DNA from: Biscogniauxia marginata
Taxonomy: Eukaryota; Ascomycota; Sordariomycetes; Xylariales; Xylariaceae
Length of the DNA: 64,000 nt
Direction: 5' to 3'
NCBI GenBank assembly: GCA_022695795.1
Contig: MU404160.1
Location: 62,001 to 126,000 of the forward strand
Of the stretch, positions 35,171 to 45,867 are shown in pieces (position 1 is the first letter of the stretch; every line of letters starts with the position of its first letter). A model generated the notes under the pieces. The model was not told where the DNA came from. It ran no database searches and saw only the letters and a program-made list of their open reading frames with translations. Made by a program: the position numbers and the translations under genes.

Positions 35171-37931
35171 AAAAGAACCTAAGAAAGTTTAATAACTACG
35201 TTATAATGACAATTACCATTAATAACGAAAACTTTAAACGGTACTTTAAAAAGAAAAAGACGATACAACGAAAAAATAGCGATTAACAAAAAAAAAGAAA
35301 TCATAAAAGTGGTACCAAAACAAGGAAAGGCATTAAAACTAAGTTAAACCCTATTAAAATCAACGCTACTTAAAAAAAGCAAAAAAAAAACAAGATAAAT
35401 CAACTATTAAATATTTTAATTATAAAAAAAAAGACATTATAAAAACGAATATCGAAATCTTAAGAAACAAAAACTAAAAACAAGAAAAATTCCTTAACTT
35501 AAAAAAAGAACATTTAAAATAAGAATTCATTTTAAAAATAACAAAGAAATAAACCAAGTATTTATTATTACTACTATTAAAATAAAGAAAAACGAGGAAG
35601 TCCTTATAAAAAAAAGTTATAAATATTATTAAGAAAATTATAAAAACTATTTAAAGTATAATTACTCGTACTTAAAATACCTCACACTAAAATAAGCAAA
35701 ATAAGAATATAATAAGGATAAACTACTATATAAATACGATACTTATAAACTAAAATACGATTTAAGAATTAAGTTAAATCATAATAGGTTATATTAAAGC
35801 CACTATAATATTAACAAATACGAAACACATTAAAGAAAAAACCAATATAATAGCTTAAACTAAAGGTTTTATATAAACGATAACTACAATATTTATTAAA
35901 GCTTAAACAATACTAGCCAGTCTAATAAATTACCAAGCAAAAAACCTAAAACAAAGCTAAAAATAAAAAAATAACTAAAAAAAGAACATATATCACTACA
36001 TTAAAGTTTTTATACTAACGACGCTTATTAAATACATAAAAGCTTTAAAGATAAAGCTAGTTATTATCCCTAAAAACCAGAAAGTAATAACACGAAAAAA
36101 AATAAATATATTTATAATAACGTCTTATAATAGTCATAATATCCTAAAATATATTATCTTCACCTAAGTTCCGAAAGAAATAAAGAAATAATTATTAAGG
36201 GTTATATATATTATACCTTAATATTATACGATATATATAACTTACTCGAAACGGGTTTCAAAAAAGACGAAATTAAAAAAGAATTATAAAAAGAATTACA
36301 TTTTCTATATTAACTCGAAGAACGAGCTAAATATAACACCGGTTTATTCGGTTTCGTAAAAAAGTACTTAATAAAATAATAAGCAAAAATATATACGATT
36401 AAATTAAGTTATAAATAAATTATTAAGGCATATTTTAAAAAAAAGGGAAAGTTTTTAAAAATTTATATAAACCTATAAAAAACATTAAATTACCCCTAAT
36501 AAGTAAATTCGAGGATTATGCCCTTTATTCGAAAATAATTTAAAATAGATTTAGTTTTTCATATATCGTTATTAAAATTAACACTAAAAAACGTCTTGCT
36601 AAAAACCTAAAATAAAATTAAAGAAAAATCAAATAAATACAAAATAAAAAGAATTCTAAACTTAAAAAAATTAATAATTAATTACAATATTTAGTTAAAT
36701 AAAAAAGATACCCATTAAAAAAAAACACTTAAAAAACTTAATAACCAAACTTAAGAACTTTCACCGACAAAACTTAAATCATTCGAGAAGATTTACAAAT
36801 ATAAGCCAAAATTTAAAAAAAACAAATCGAAAAAAAAGAAAACTATTAAAATAAATACGTCTTACTTAAATTTAAATTAATATAATAATTCTTTTATATG
36901 TTACTACTTTTTAATAAAACGTTTTTATTTTTCCTTTTTATATTTAACATAATTTAACTTCTTAATAAAGTTTAAACCACATATAATTATTTTCTTAAGC
37001 TTTTTAAACTAAAAACGACGCTAAGTACAAAAACGACAAATATAATTCATTACGGCCTTTAAACGGATTTCGGCCTCTTTTAACTCGTTTTTAATTTTTT
37101 AAAATTATTTAATAATTTTAATTATACTATTTCTCAAAATTTTAAAAACATTATATCAAGTGCGATTTATTTAAATATACTTATTATAACGATTAAAGTC
37201 TTTTAAAGCTACATATTCCTTTTTATTATAATCGTAATAAAAACAAGGCATTTCCTTTTGACCTTTAAAAATAACTATGTCTATTAAAACTAATTTATTT
37301 TTAACTTATTTATCAATATGATAAAAAGCTCTAAAATTTTCTTTACGAACTTTTATAACATAATAAAACATAATAAAAAGGGAATAAAAAGAAACTTACT
37401 AATAAAAAAGAAAAACCTTAATTATAATCTTTTTTATTATTATTTATTTTTAGAAATAAAGATTCTTAAAAGGGAAAAATAATATTACGAACCTCCTTTT
37501 CTTTTTGCTCTTTTTATCACATATAAGTTATATAATCAAAAAAGCGGCGTTAAACGCTTAATTAAAAAAAAACACTAATAAATCAATAAATCATAAATAA
37601 AAAATTAATAATTTAATAATTTAATAAATCATTAAATCATAAATAGAAAATTAATAAATTAATAATTCACTTAATAATAATAAAAACGAGTATAAATAAA
37701 TCAAGGTTCTTTATATATCTAGTTATTCATTCTAGTTCTTTAGTTATTAATTTAAAACTATAATTACTTTTTAATACTATAATAAAAATACCTTAAAATC
37801 TCTCTGACGAATAAAGCATTATAAATCACTTAAACCAATCTCAGCCCACTATTACCTTCAAATCAAGAAAACCTAGTACGTACTCACCTATGAAGTCAGC
37901 TAACTAGGAATACACAGGGAGGTTCGTCACA

Positions 37932-38467
37932 ATCTCCTTAAACTTATATATAAGTTTCTTTCAAGTTCGTTACAATTTCTTTTCCTACTAGTAAAGATAC
38001 CACTTAATAATCATACTCGATTTGGTAAGTTAACTTAATATAAAGCAATCTAGATAAACGATTAACTAGCATAGTTGCGAATATCACTTTACTATCTTAC
38101 GTTGTAGTAATAAGCATTATCTGCTTCACTAGTAGGTTTCTGGAGGTTATACTTATCTAAGATACGCTAGCTGATCTGGTTTAGTTCTCACGTTGACAGG
38201 CTGTATATCAAACTCACCGGGAATCCCGGACATCTTCACCGTCGCCATCAAATCCGCCTGTCGTTCGCGAAAGTAGGGAGGGCCGGATTCCGCGAATCAA
38301 AATCAATCCCGATGAGCTAGCCAGCTGTGTCGGACTGAAGCACCGGTATAGAATCCCCCCAGCCATTATAAAGCTACGAAGCTACGAAGCCCGCGCTTCG
38401 AACAACTTATTGTTTCCACGTAACGACTGCAATATAGAACCAATGAACCGCACACTTCGAGGTCAAG
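37932..38467. other. Right edge of the island
   Basis: It begins with the ATCTC target duplication of copy C and changes within about 150 bp from AT-rich to ordinary composition. The last 100 bp are the presumed promoter of the downstream gene. No other feature is seen. Confidence 0.55.
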
Positions 38468-39046
38468 ATGTTCACCAGCTCCGGCCCATCTTCGGCTCAA
38501 TATGAGAATGTGATGTTCAAAAACGACATCGATCCAAATTCTAGGCAGAGAGGCACTACAAGAGATGGTAAAGTGGCCAAGACAAGCAGCGACGTTGCTA
38601 AACCTAGTAGCCAGGATGCTCGAGACCATTTGACCATTAATACGGCTATCTTTGCGCCTTTAGAGGGAAACTACCTCCACTGGTCGCTCGCCGTTCTCGA
38701 TTGCGACGCTCCGGAGGCAGACGCTTGGCATATCTGGGAGGTTGCCCAAGAGCAACCCTTCGCGCCATGTAAGGCAAATTATATCCGCGCTAATCCAACC
38801 CGCGAGACAAGGTTTCGACACTTAGTCAGAATGGGTGCTGTGCCTCGTGATCGCCTGGATGAAATCCAAGCCGCTGTCCGGGCGGCCGACGCCGCGGAGG
38901 AAGAGCGGGCCGCCCAGTGGAATTGTCAGGATTACGTCTTCGACGTGTGGGAGAACATCTGGAGATATGGAATCGTTACCGAAGAGACGCACTATGTCGC
39001 ACGTGATGAGCTGCTCGACTACTATGGTCGGAGAGGACGAAAATGA
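38468..39046 (+). CDS. Uncharacterised fungal protein, possibly a permuted papain-like (NlpC/LRAT-like) fold
   Basis: Predicted 192 aa, no intron. After a polar, Ser-rich N-terminus of about 50 residues it has NTAIFAPLEGNYLHWSLAVL with H71, then AWHIWEVAQ, then QWNCQDYVFDVWENI with C153. His first and an N-C-Q/E-x-[YF]-V cysteine second is the order seen in permuted papain-like folds such as LRAT/NlpC-like proteins. Membership is inferred from the motif only. A paralogue, broken, lies at 16103-16644 on the other side of the island. The last residues may be altered: one frame over, an acidic tail (GEDENENEAEEKEEAEK up to SEEFVYDSDE, stop at 39126-39128) follows directly. This suggests a one-base shift near 39030 or a different true end. 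Confidence 0.65.
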   Translation: MFTSSGPSSAQYENVMFKNDIDPNSRQRGTTRDGKVAKTSSDVAKPSSQDARDHLTINTAIFAPLEGNYLHWSLAVLDCDAPEADAWHIWEVAQEQPFAPCKANYIRANPTRETRFRHLVRMGAVPRDRLDEIQAAVRAADAAEEERAAQWNCQDYVFDVWENIWRYGIVTEETHYVARDELLDYYGRRGRK

Positions 39047-39180
39047 GAACGAGGCCGAAGAGAAAGAAGAAGCTGAAAAGCCCCGTCGGATTTTATCGGA
39101 GGAGTTTGTCTATGATTCGGACGAATGAATCATTTTTACACTGTGTAAAAAGCCACTTAAGCCCCCTGTAATGATAGGGA

Positions 39181-39480
39181 GTCCGCCGAAACCGCCATAA
39201 ATTCGATAAAGGAGACCACGACTTCTTCGTGTACGCCCTCTACGACATGGATAAGCAGTAGTGCGTCCATCCGCAAGAGGTTGAGCAATGCGTCTCGCAG
39301 TTAAGGTTAAAGCATGTTCCTGTGCTCGGCTATGTGAATATCCACAGCATTGAGAAGGATTACGAGGAGCTACGGAAGCGGGCCAAAGGAACTGGCTTGA
39401 ATGGAGAGGAACGAGAAGGTCTAGTCTACAAGAACGTTAACGACGGTCAGTGGTTCAAGGTCACGGTGGACGACCATTAG
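39181..39480 (+). pseudogene. RNA-ligase-like 3' fragment with an in-frame TAG
   Basis: One frame reads GDHDFFVYALYDMDKQ, then TAG, then CVHPQEVEQ, followed by LKHVPVLGYVNI and a segment EREGLVYKNVNDGQWFKV, ending at TAG (39478-39480). EGLVYK followed by a Lys-containing FKV resembles motifs IV and V of T4 Rnl2-type RNA ligases/nucleotidyltransferases. The motif I lysine and the N-terminal half are absent upstream. The internal TAG replaces a sense codon directly after CAG, and a C-to-T change of CAG (a CpA site, RIP-like) would give it. I read it as a decayed fragment. Function is inferred from short motifs only. Confidence 0.5.
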
Positions 39481-40537
39481 ATGGAACAATGCGAGTAGGC
39501 GACTGGATGGAGCCAGTCAGGAGAAGGCAGCGAAGACAGCCTGTAATTTCGAGTGTTTTCTTCACTCACGCCGACTACCCAAGCTGCTTCCCGTAAGTTC
39601 TCTCCTGGGAATGCAGTTTGACCGACCTAGATAATTGCTCTTAATCACACTGGTCGCAAGCTGTATCGTCGTTTGTGATGTACCTAGCTCGTCTATTGCA
39701 GGGATTCGCCCGTGCAAGGTATATGTGCTACATTAATAAAGCATAGTCCTCCCCGAGGAGTTCAAATAGTATTATCTAGCATTTTCACCGCTTTTGTCGT
39801 ATGACCACGCTTACCTAGTGCTGACTTATTGGTGTCGCACCACCTGCTATCAAGTAGGGGATGTAGCAGAATCATCTTCCACAAGAACTGTGTTAGACAG
39901 GTTTCTATAATAACTTTAGACGGACCAGATGCATCACGGTGTAATACTAAATAGAACTCACATACGGTTAGAGAGAACTCGTCAGTTTCTAAATAGACTA
40001 CACATATAAGACGCGTTATGAAGGGGTGATGGAAACAATGGAAATTCCAATATACAGGGTGTTGTTAGTAATATTACATTTCGAATCTACCTGAACGTTA
40101 TGCTAAGCATTATGTCGATCATAAAATCGGGCTTCGTATATAAGTTCTTGGTCGAGTACATGTGCTGCTTTTATAGACCTCTGAGGATTATCCATTCGTC
40201 TGTCCTATATGCCTCCCGAGCACTTTAGAGACGCTTTAAAATGACCGCGTTTTTACGACGTTGCTCGTCTTGCACTAACCGATCACGGTTGCTATTGGTT
40301 CGGGGAGTCGGAGAGTCGGAGGGTCCGTATAGGGTCGGATAGTCGGGTAATCGGATGATGATCTAGGCCGCCTCCTTTTGTCCGTTTGTGCTGATGGAAT
40401 GAATCACTATCGTCTTTTTTTTTGACTAGAGTCTCTTCTTATCCTTACTTCCGAGAAGGACGTGGTACTCCATTGCATAATTTCGTCACAGACAGTCTAC
40501 ACTAATATTCTTCCCGTTTCGGACATGGGCATGCATC
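39481..40537. other. Intergenic
   Basis: No gene is seen. A degenerate array of AGTCGG-like hexamers lies at about 40300-40360. The last 150 bp are the probable promoter of the zinc-cluster regulator. Confidence 0.55.
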
Positions 40538-43156
40538 ATGTCCCAGAACTATGATGGCAAGGCCTTACACACTCCAGGAACCGATGACGGAAATGTGCGG
40601 CCAAGACCACCACCTAACCGCCGCCGAGACAAGCCGCAACTTAGCTGTAATTTATGTCGCCGCCGAAAGCAAGTTCTTGGTTTCCCTTGCCCACTCAGCA
40701 CCCCATTGGCTCTTTGAGACGGCTACTGACCATCATATAGGTTAAAATGTAATCGCCAACACCCATGTTCCACCTGTGCTGTAGGTGATGTTGGCTATCA
40801 CTTGGTCGACTGTATACTCACGGTGACAGTAGAAGCGCGGTCTTGAATCGTCCTGTACATACACCTATACTGCAGGCTCGACTAGTCCTATCAACCATGG
40901 ACAGATATCTGCGCCTTCAATAAATATTCAAGATCGTTTACGGCGCTTGGAAGACCTCGTCGTTTCTCTTGTGCACCAAGGTCGAGGCACGTCGGTAGAG
41001 TCGCGCCGGGACACGCGATATACGACTAATTTGGCAGATTCACACGCTCGGTCTAATGCTATTGACACTCCCCCAGCATCCACCGAAGCCGATGAATCTT
41101 TACCTGCCCAGCCAGAATTGGGGACTTTGAGGTTGAGCGACACGGAAGCAAAGTACCAAGACCAGTCACATTGGACATCTGTTCTCGACGCTATCGCCGA
41201 GCTCAAAGAAGACGTAGGAGAGAAGAATCACATTCGGCCTCCCACGAGTAATTCTGACCCCCCTTCAGCAACAGCAAGTCATATCATCCTACTTTACAGA
41301 TGCAAGGAAGCAAGTAGAGAGGAAATCCTAGCAGGGATTCCATCAAGGACTACTGCAGATCGACTAATCGCACACTATTTTGAAGCCCTCAAACTAGCAT
41401 CTTGTAATACCACCGCGGTGCACATGACTTGACTATCTGTTTGTGATAGCTGACTAGCTTTATAGGCTTAATACACAGTGGCGAGTTTATGAAACAGGTA
41501 ATTAACCTGATACTCAGATCACCGAGAAAGTGTCATTGCTGACGAAATATAGTACAATGCATTCTGGGAGGATCCGCAAAATACTCCCATCCTCTGGATC
41601 GGCTTGCTGTTTGCTATGTTTGCAATAGCAGCCCAGTTTGAGTATAATAACATCGAAATTTCCAATGAAGTGAAGGACGATCCTTCATTTACATGTACGA
41701 TGACCTTGCGTCCCATTGTGCACGAGTATCGTGAGAAGATCGTTCAGTGTTTATTACTCGGACGATACACGCGAGGTGGACCGTACGTACTTGAGACTCT
41801 AGTGCACTATATGGGTATAGAGTATGCATTACGGCGGGGGGATACAAATTCCGACGTTTGGATTGTCTTGGGAATTACTGTGCAGCTTGCAAGTAAGTCT
41901 CTTCGCTTGAGATAAGCCATTCCCGCGATGTATCATAAGACACGGTGACTAATATTTGAGCTGGCAGTACGTATGGGATACCATCGAGACCCTAGCCATT
42001 TCAAAGGGATTTCACCATATGATGGGGAGATGAGGCGCAGAGTCTGGTCCATGTTATATCACATGGACCTTGCAATCTCTGGGCAGATGGGTTCGCCCCG
42101 GGTTATCAGGGATGCCATTGTCGATACAGTTGAGCCGCGAAACCTCATAGACAGCGACTTCAATGCCGATACACGCGAGTTGCCGCTATCGCGGCCAGAA
42201 ACAGAAGCTACACCGGTGTTGGTAGTTCTGGCAAAGATCCGAATGCTTTCGGTTTATGGCGTCGTGTCAGACCTAGTTAACAGCACCCGGCGTTGTTCTT
42301 ACTCTCAAGTTATGCAGGTCGATCGCCAACTGAAGGAAGCGCTTGAGAAAGTTCCGGAGTATTGCAGACTGCGCCCTATTTCGGAATCAATCATGGACCC
42401 ATCGTCCATCATTATTCAAAGAATTTTTATTCAGACGACATATCACAAGGCCCAAATCGTACTTCATTTTAGGTATCTTGCTGCAGCACGCGATGACGAA
42501 CGCTACCTCTATTCAAAAAGAACGATAATATATGCAGCCATCCAGATTCTAAAGTTTCAGCACATTATCGATGATGAATTAAAGCCATGTGGGCGCCTCT
42601 TTCCAACCAGGTGGAGGGTATCATCCATGGCTAACCAAGACTTCCTCCTGGCGACAAGCGTGATATGTTTCTATGTGCAACACGCTGGTAGTAAAATAGA
42701 CCCAAAGGAACTCAGCAACATAAAGAAGATCATGAAGAAGACACAGTCTATCTGGGTGAAAGGGAGCGCCACTTCGGTGGAAGGGAAGAAAGCGGCCGAG
42801 GCTGTAAACGCAGCCCTACCGAATATCTTGGAATACAACGAAAATGAATGCCAAGATGGACCTTCGATCCCTACAATCCCTGACGTCCGGTCGGATACTA
42901 TCCCGGGACCGTTTTATCAAGGTGAGCATCATGTAATCGCAACGAAACCCCAGTCCGTTTCTAGACATCGTACTAAATATCCGGGGTAGACTATCCATCG
43001 GGGTTCCAGATGCCATTTTCCCTATTTGGCACAGTCTTCCAAGAGCCATTGGTTATTTCAACTGACTTCAATAATACGGGTACACTGGGTACATCACCTG
43101 GGTTTGTCGACCCTTGGTTGCAGGCGTACCCTGAGAGTTGGGATGGCAGATCTTAG
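40538..43156 (+). CDS. Zn2Cys6 fungal-specific transcription factor
   Basis: Seven exons: 40538-40668, 40741-40780, 40833-41403, 41466-41497, 41553-41892, 41968-42921 and 42990-43156. They total 744 aa. The DNA-binding cluster is complete only after splicing: CNLCRRRKLKC, then NRQHPCSTC, then AKRGLESSCTY, giving C37, C40, C47, C53, C56 and C65 with C-x2-C-x6-C-x5-C-x2-C-x8-C spacing. A short coiled coil (IQDRLRRLEDLVVSL) follows. The middle-homology (fungal_trans) domain runs from about residue 220, with HSGEFMKQYNAFWEDP, MGYHRDPSHF and the conserved EMRRRVWSMLYHMDLAIS. The first intron uses a GC donor (GCAAGT). The start is the first ATG that stays open; two earlier ATGs are out of frame. 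It is presumably nuclear. Targets are unknown, and no biosynthetic cluster lies next to it. Confidence 0.88.
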
Positions 43157-44105
43157 GATTAACTATCTAAACAATCATCTACAAACACGTTGCCTAACCC
43201 AGGAGATCAAGTCTTTTGGGGATTCGGTGTCACCCTTGCATTAGGACTGAATTAAGCATAGGTGCCTACCTCATCCCAGAGAGGAGGAAAAGTTACTACC
43301 AGCAGCTTGAAATAGTGACTTAAAAGGTCAATTCCCCAGTGGCCAAGGCGACTTGAAATGCGATATGAAGTGGCTGAAATATTCAAGATTTACTATATGT
43401 TGGCTAGGGGCTTATGATATGGGAGTCAAATCCTTCTCATGGATTCTAGGCGACCTTGTACAAACAGTGAGGATCTCTCCTCTACCTAGCCGTTGATATA
43501 GATAATCTCACACCCCCATCTTTGGAAGATGGCTTTGTGGACTAGGCAACGTGGACGCGGTTTAATAAAATATACGCAAAGCCCTATATATATTGTTCTG
43601 TTATTCGAGAAATCACTCGCGTGGTGAACGAACCTACCTCTTCTCTTGCTTAGCAAGTTATTTGTTTGCCAGTCAGCACTTTCATACAAATCCCCTTGTT
43701 ATTTCACCACCTTCACCTTGAAGCACAGCTTTGAAGTTGCGAGACATCCTAACACTGCATCTAAAGTGAGCTCGTTGCCAACAAAATTGCCATCTTCCCC
43801 TTTCCCATTCACACAACTGCGTGCAAGTCTTTTCATACCCCCCAAAAATCACTATCCGACAAGCCAGTCGTTCTCATCAATTATCCCCCACCTGCACCAT
43901 ACAGGTACGAACAGCCTTGAAGATGAGTTCTGGAAAGGCATGACCCTACCCCCGAGCGCGATTAACGATTTCCTCGCCGCGTCATCATTTAGAGAAGTGA
44001 AACATCACTGACTCTTGCACTAGATACACTACATTGGCTAGTGCATCCGTCCAGTTCACCACCGATCCATTACCCGACTCTCTGCGACGTCCAAGGACCA
44101 GCAAG
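43157..44105. other. Intergenic
   Basis: A 120-codon frame at 43646-44011 (+) is Pro/Ser/Thr-rich without family resemblance and probably overlaps the 5' leader of the next gene. Nothing else is supported. Confidence 0.45.
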
Positions 44106-45867
44106 ATGGACCTCGTCGAGCAGCTTTTCACGGCCTTTCCGGATCCTGGTGAAGATCGAGCGCTAGGTGGCCAAATTGGAGGACACGAGACTCTTTCTGC
44201 CATCCGCATTTTAAGCATTCACCTTCCGTCTCAGGACCCTGACCACCAATACCTTTTGAAGCATGCTCGCGCTGCGCTCCTGCTCCCTAGCCATGCATCA
44301 CCCGTGGGTTATTTTCGACAACAGGTGGCCCAGCTGGCCCTCAAGAAGAAGATGCCGCTTGAAGGAGACAGTGCTAAAGCGCGCCAATTGACATACTACC
44401 GATGGGTAGCCCAAGGGAGAAAAGATGAGAGCTATCCTTTCGCCGACATCACCACTCCTGCGTACCAAGGCCAATCTTCTCCCAAGTCACAAGATAGTGC
44501 ATATGCTTTTCTTCCTGCTGAACTTGTAGGAATATCGGATTCAACAGCTTGCGCCGCATGCGGCAATCTTGGTGCTAAGTGGATATGCCGCCGTTGCCAT
44601 GTTTGCCTCGAAGGACACACCATCACTGTGACAGCTTATTGCAACAGGAATTGCCAGGCGGTTGATCAAGCGCGCCATCAACCTATCTGCGATGGACGAA
44701 AGATGATACACCGTGCCTCGTTCATACTCAAGGAGATATTCGTACTTATGGAGAAGGCAACATATATCTACCCTCTTATCCAAGTCATCCAGAAAGACGG
44801 CATCATATACACCTTTGATGAATCCTGGGATCGATCGGCTTTCACTGGTCGCCCCATGTTCTGGACATTTCCTTCACACCTTACCCCCTCGGAAGAGCTA
44901 CTTCGCGCTGTACTCCTCAATGGTGAGTGCGATGAGGTCAATATTACCTTGAGGCCTCTGGTGAACATCTTTATTATGCGTAAGTTGGTATCTGCCATCA
45001 CATAATAGATGTCTGGGAGCTAAAGATAATAGCATTATGCAAGTCTCTAGAACAGATCTCCTTCGTACCAAAGAACGTGCACCGACCCATATGCCAGATT
45101 GGGAAGGGTAAGGCTACCAACTGTGCGATGATCCTCCACAAAGTCATCCGAGTGACTCTACACTCGGATGAACAGTTTGTCATTGACCTCACTGGGCAAC
45201 AGTTTGGCTGGCGTGAAGTCTTTGCACCATGGCAACCAGTGAGTTAATTTTGGAGTTCTTTATTGCCCCTTATAGCCTGTCTCATCAGTAAAACATGCCT
45301 ATTCTGGCTTGTTGTATAAGTTTTTGGTCTCGAGACATGTTCACGGGTTAAAAACAGGATAAATAGAGCAATTACTAACTCACTTTTCTGCAGTGGGCAA
45401 GTCGGCGTATTGCAGGAAATTTGCAGCGGCATGATTATGGGGAAATCGACAGAGGCTTAGCCTATCTCATTGCAAAGGACAATGTTATATCCAACACACA
45501 AGGGCTCAGGCAGATCGCAGTCGGAGGTCTGGCTAGAAGACTCCGCCTTCTTAACCTACCTCTTCTCAAAGTAAAGACAATGAGCGAGGCACTCGGTTTA
45601 CCCGAGGACAGGTTTGGGGGAGCTCAGGCTGCGATACTCAAACTTTCCAAGGGGGCGCTTGACTTATTGGCCCTTGAGGTGAGTCAGCGAAACAGCACAC
45701 GACTCCATTTTGACGCCGACCTCGCCATACGAGCTGCAGGTGGTCATGGGGACAAATTGAAGGAGGCTTGGCTGAGCAAGGAGGAGTACGAAAAGCATAA
45801 GGGCGACAAGAATCGCCTATTGGCAATCTGGCGGGAGCGTAGAGCCCGTTCGCTGTCACGAGCCTAA
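44106..45867 (+). CDS. MYND zinc-finger domain protein
   Basis: Three exons, 44106-44979, 45051-45238 and 45394-45867, give 511 aa. The MYND finger is at residues about 149-195: C149-x2-C152, C161-x2-C164, YC179-x3-C183 and H191-x3-C195 (CAACGNLGAKWICRRC and later YCNRNC, RHQPIC). MYND fingers bind proline-rich peptides in protein complexes. The remainder has no catalytic domain I recognise. Exon 2 (QISFVPKNVHRPICQIGKGK to FAPWQP) and exon 3 (WASRRIAGNLQRHDYGE to LSRA) are joined by standard splice sites. The frame extends upstream of the ATG at 44106 to a TTG, so this ATG is chosen as the first. The second acceptor is the AG at 45049-45050; the AG at 45043 puts a stop in frame. Confidence 0.8.

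Larger units (their letters stand above)
33526..37931 (+). mobile_element. Ty3/gypsy chromovirus copy C, 4.4 kb, internally deleted
   Basis: LTRs lie at 33526-33979 and 37483-37931, with ends TATTACGAACC and GGTTCGTNACA. A perfect 5-bp target duplication ATCTC is at 33521-33525 and 37932-37936, and a polypurine tract (AAAAGGGAAAAATAA) precedes the 3' LTR. On the plus strand a gag zinc knuckle (C-x2-C-x4-H-x4-C) survives near 35407-35450 as KYFNY and, after a one-base slip in an A run, HYKNEY. All three Cys have become Tyr. A chromodomain remnant at about 36685-36740 reads QYLVK*K.YPLKKNT*, with Trp codons now stops. It follows VFHISLL of the integrase C-terminus near 36550. The RT, RNase H and most of integrase are missing, so this is a deletion derivative of a roughly 7.5-kb parent. 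Confidence 0.85.
16645..37940. repeat. AT-rich retrotransposon island with RIP footprint
   Basis: About 21 kb of strongly A+T-rich DNA with very frequent TA steps and no open frame of 60 codons on either strand. It contains several copies of one Ty3/gypsy family (listed separately), all with Cys and Trp codons turned into Tyr and stop codons. This is the G-to-A/C-to-T pattern of repeat-induced point mutation known from ascomycetes. The edges are sharp, especially on the right (37.93-38.1 kb). The part at 16645-18146 is AT-rich without LTR signals I can place. Such blocks are normally heterochromatic. A centromeric role is conceivable but cannot be judged from sequence. Confidence 0.85.

Noticed and set aside
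40741..40875. Alternative intron 2 of the zinc-cluster regulator using GTGATG at 40785 and the AG at 40875
   Set aside because: It keeps the frame but removes the sixth Cys of the cluster; the intron 40781-40832 restores AKRGLESSCTY and all six Cys.
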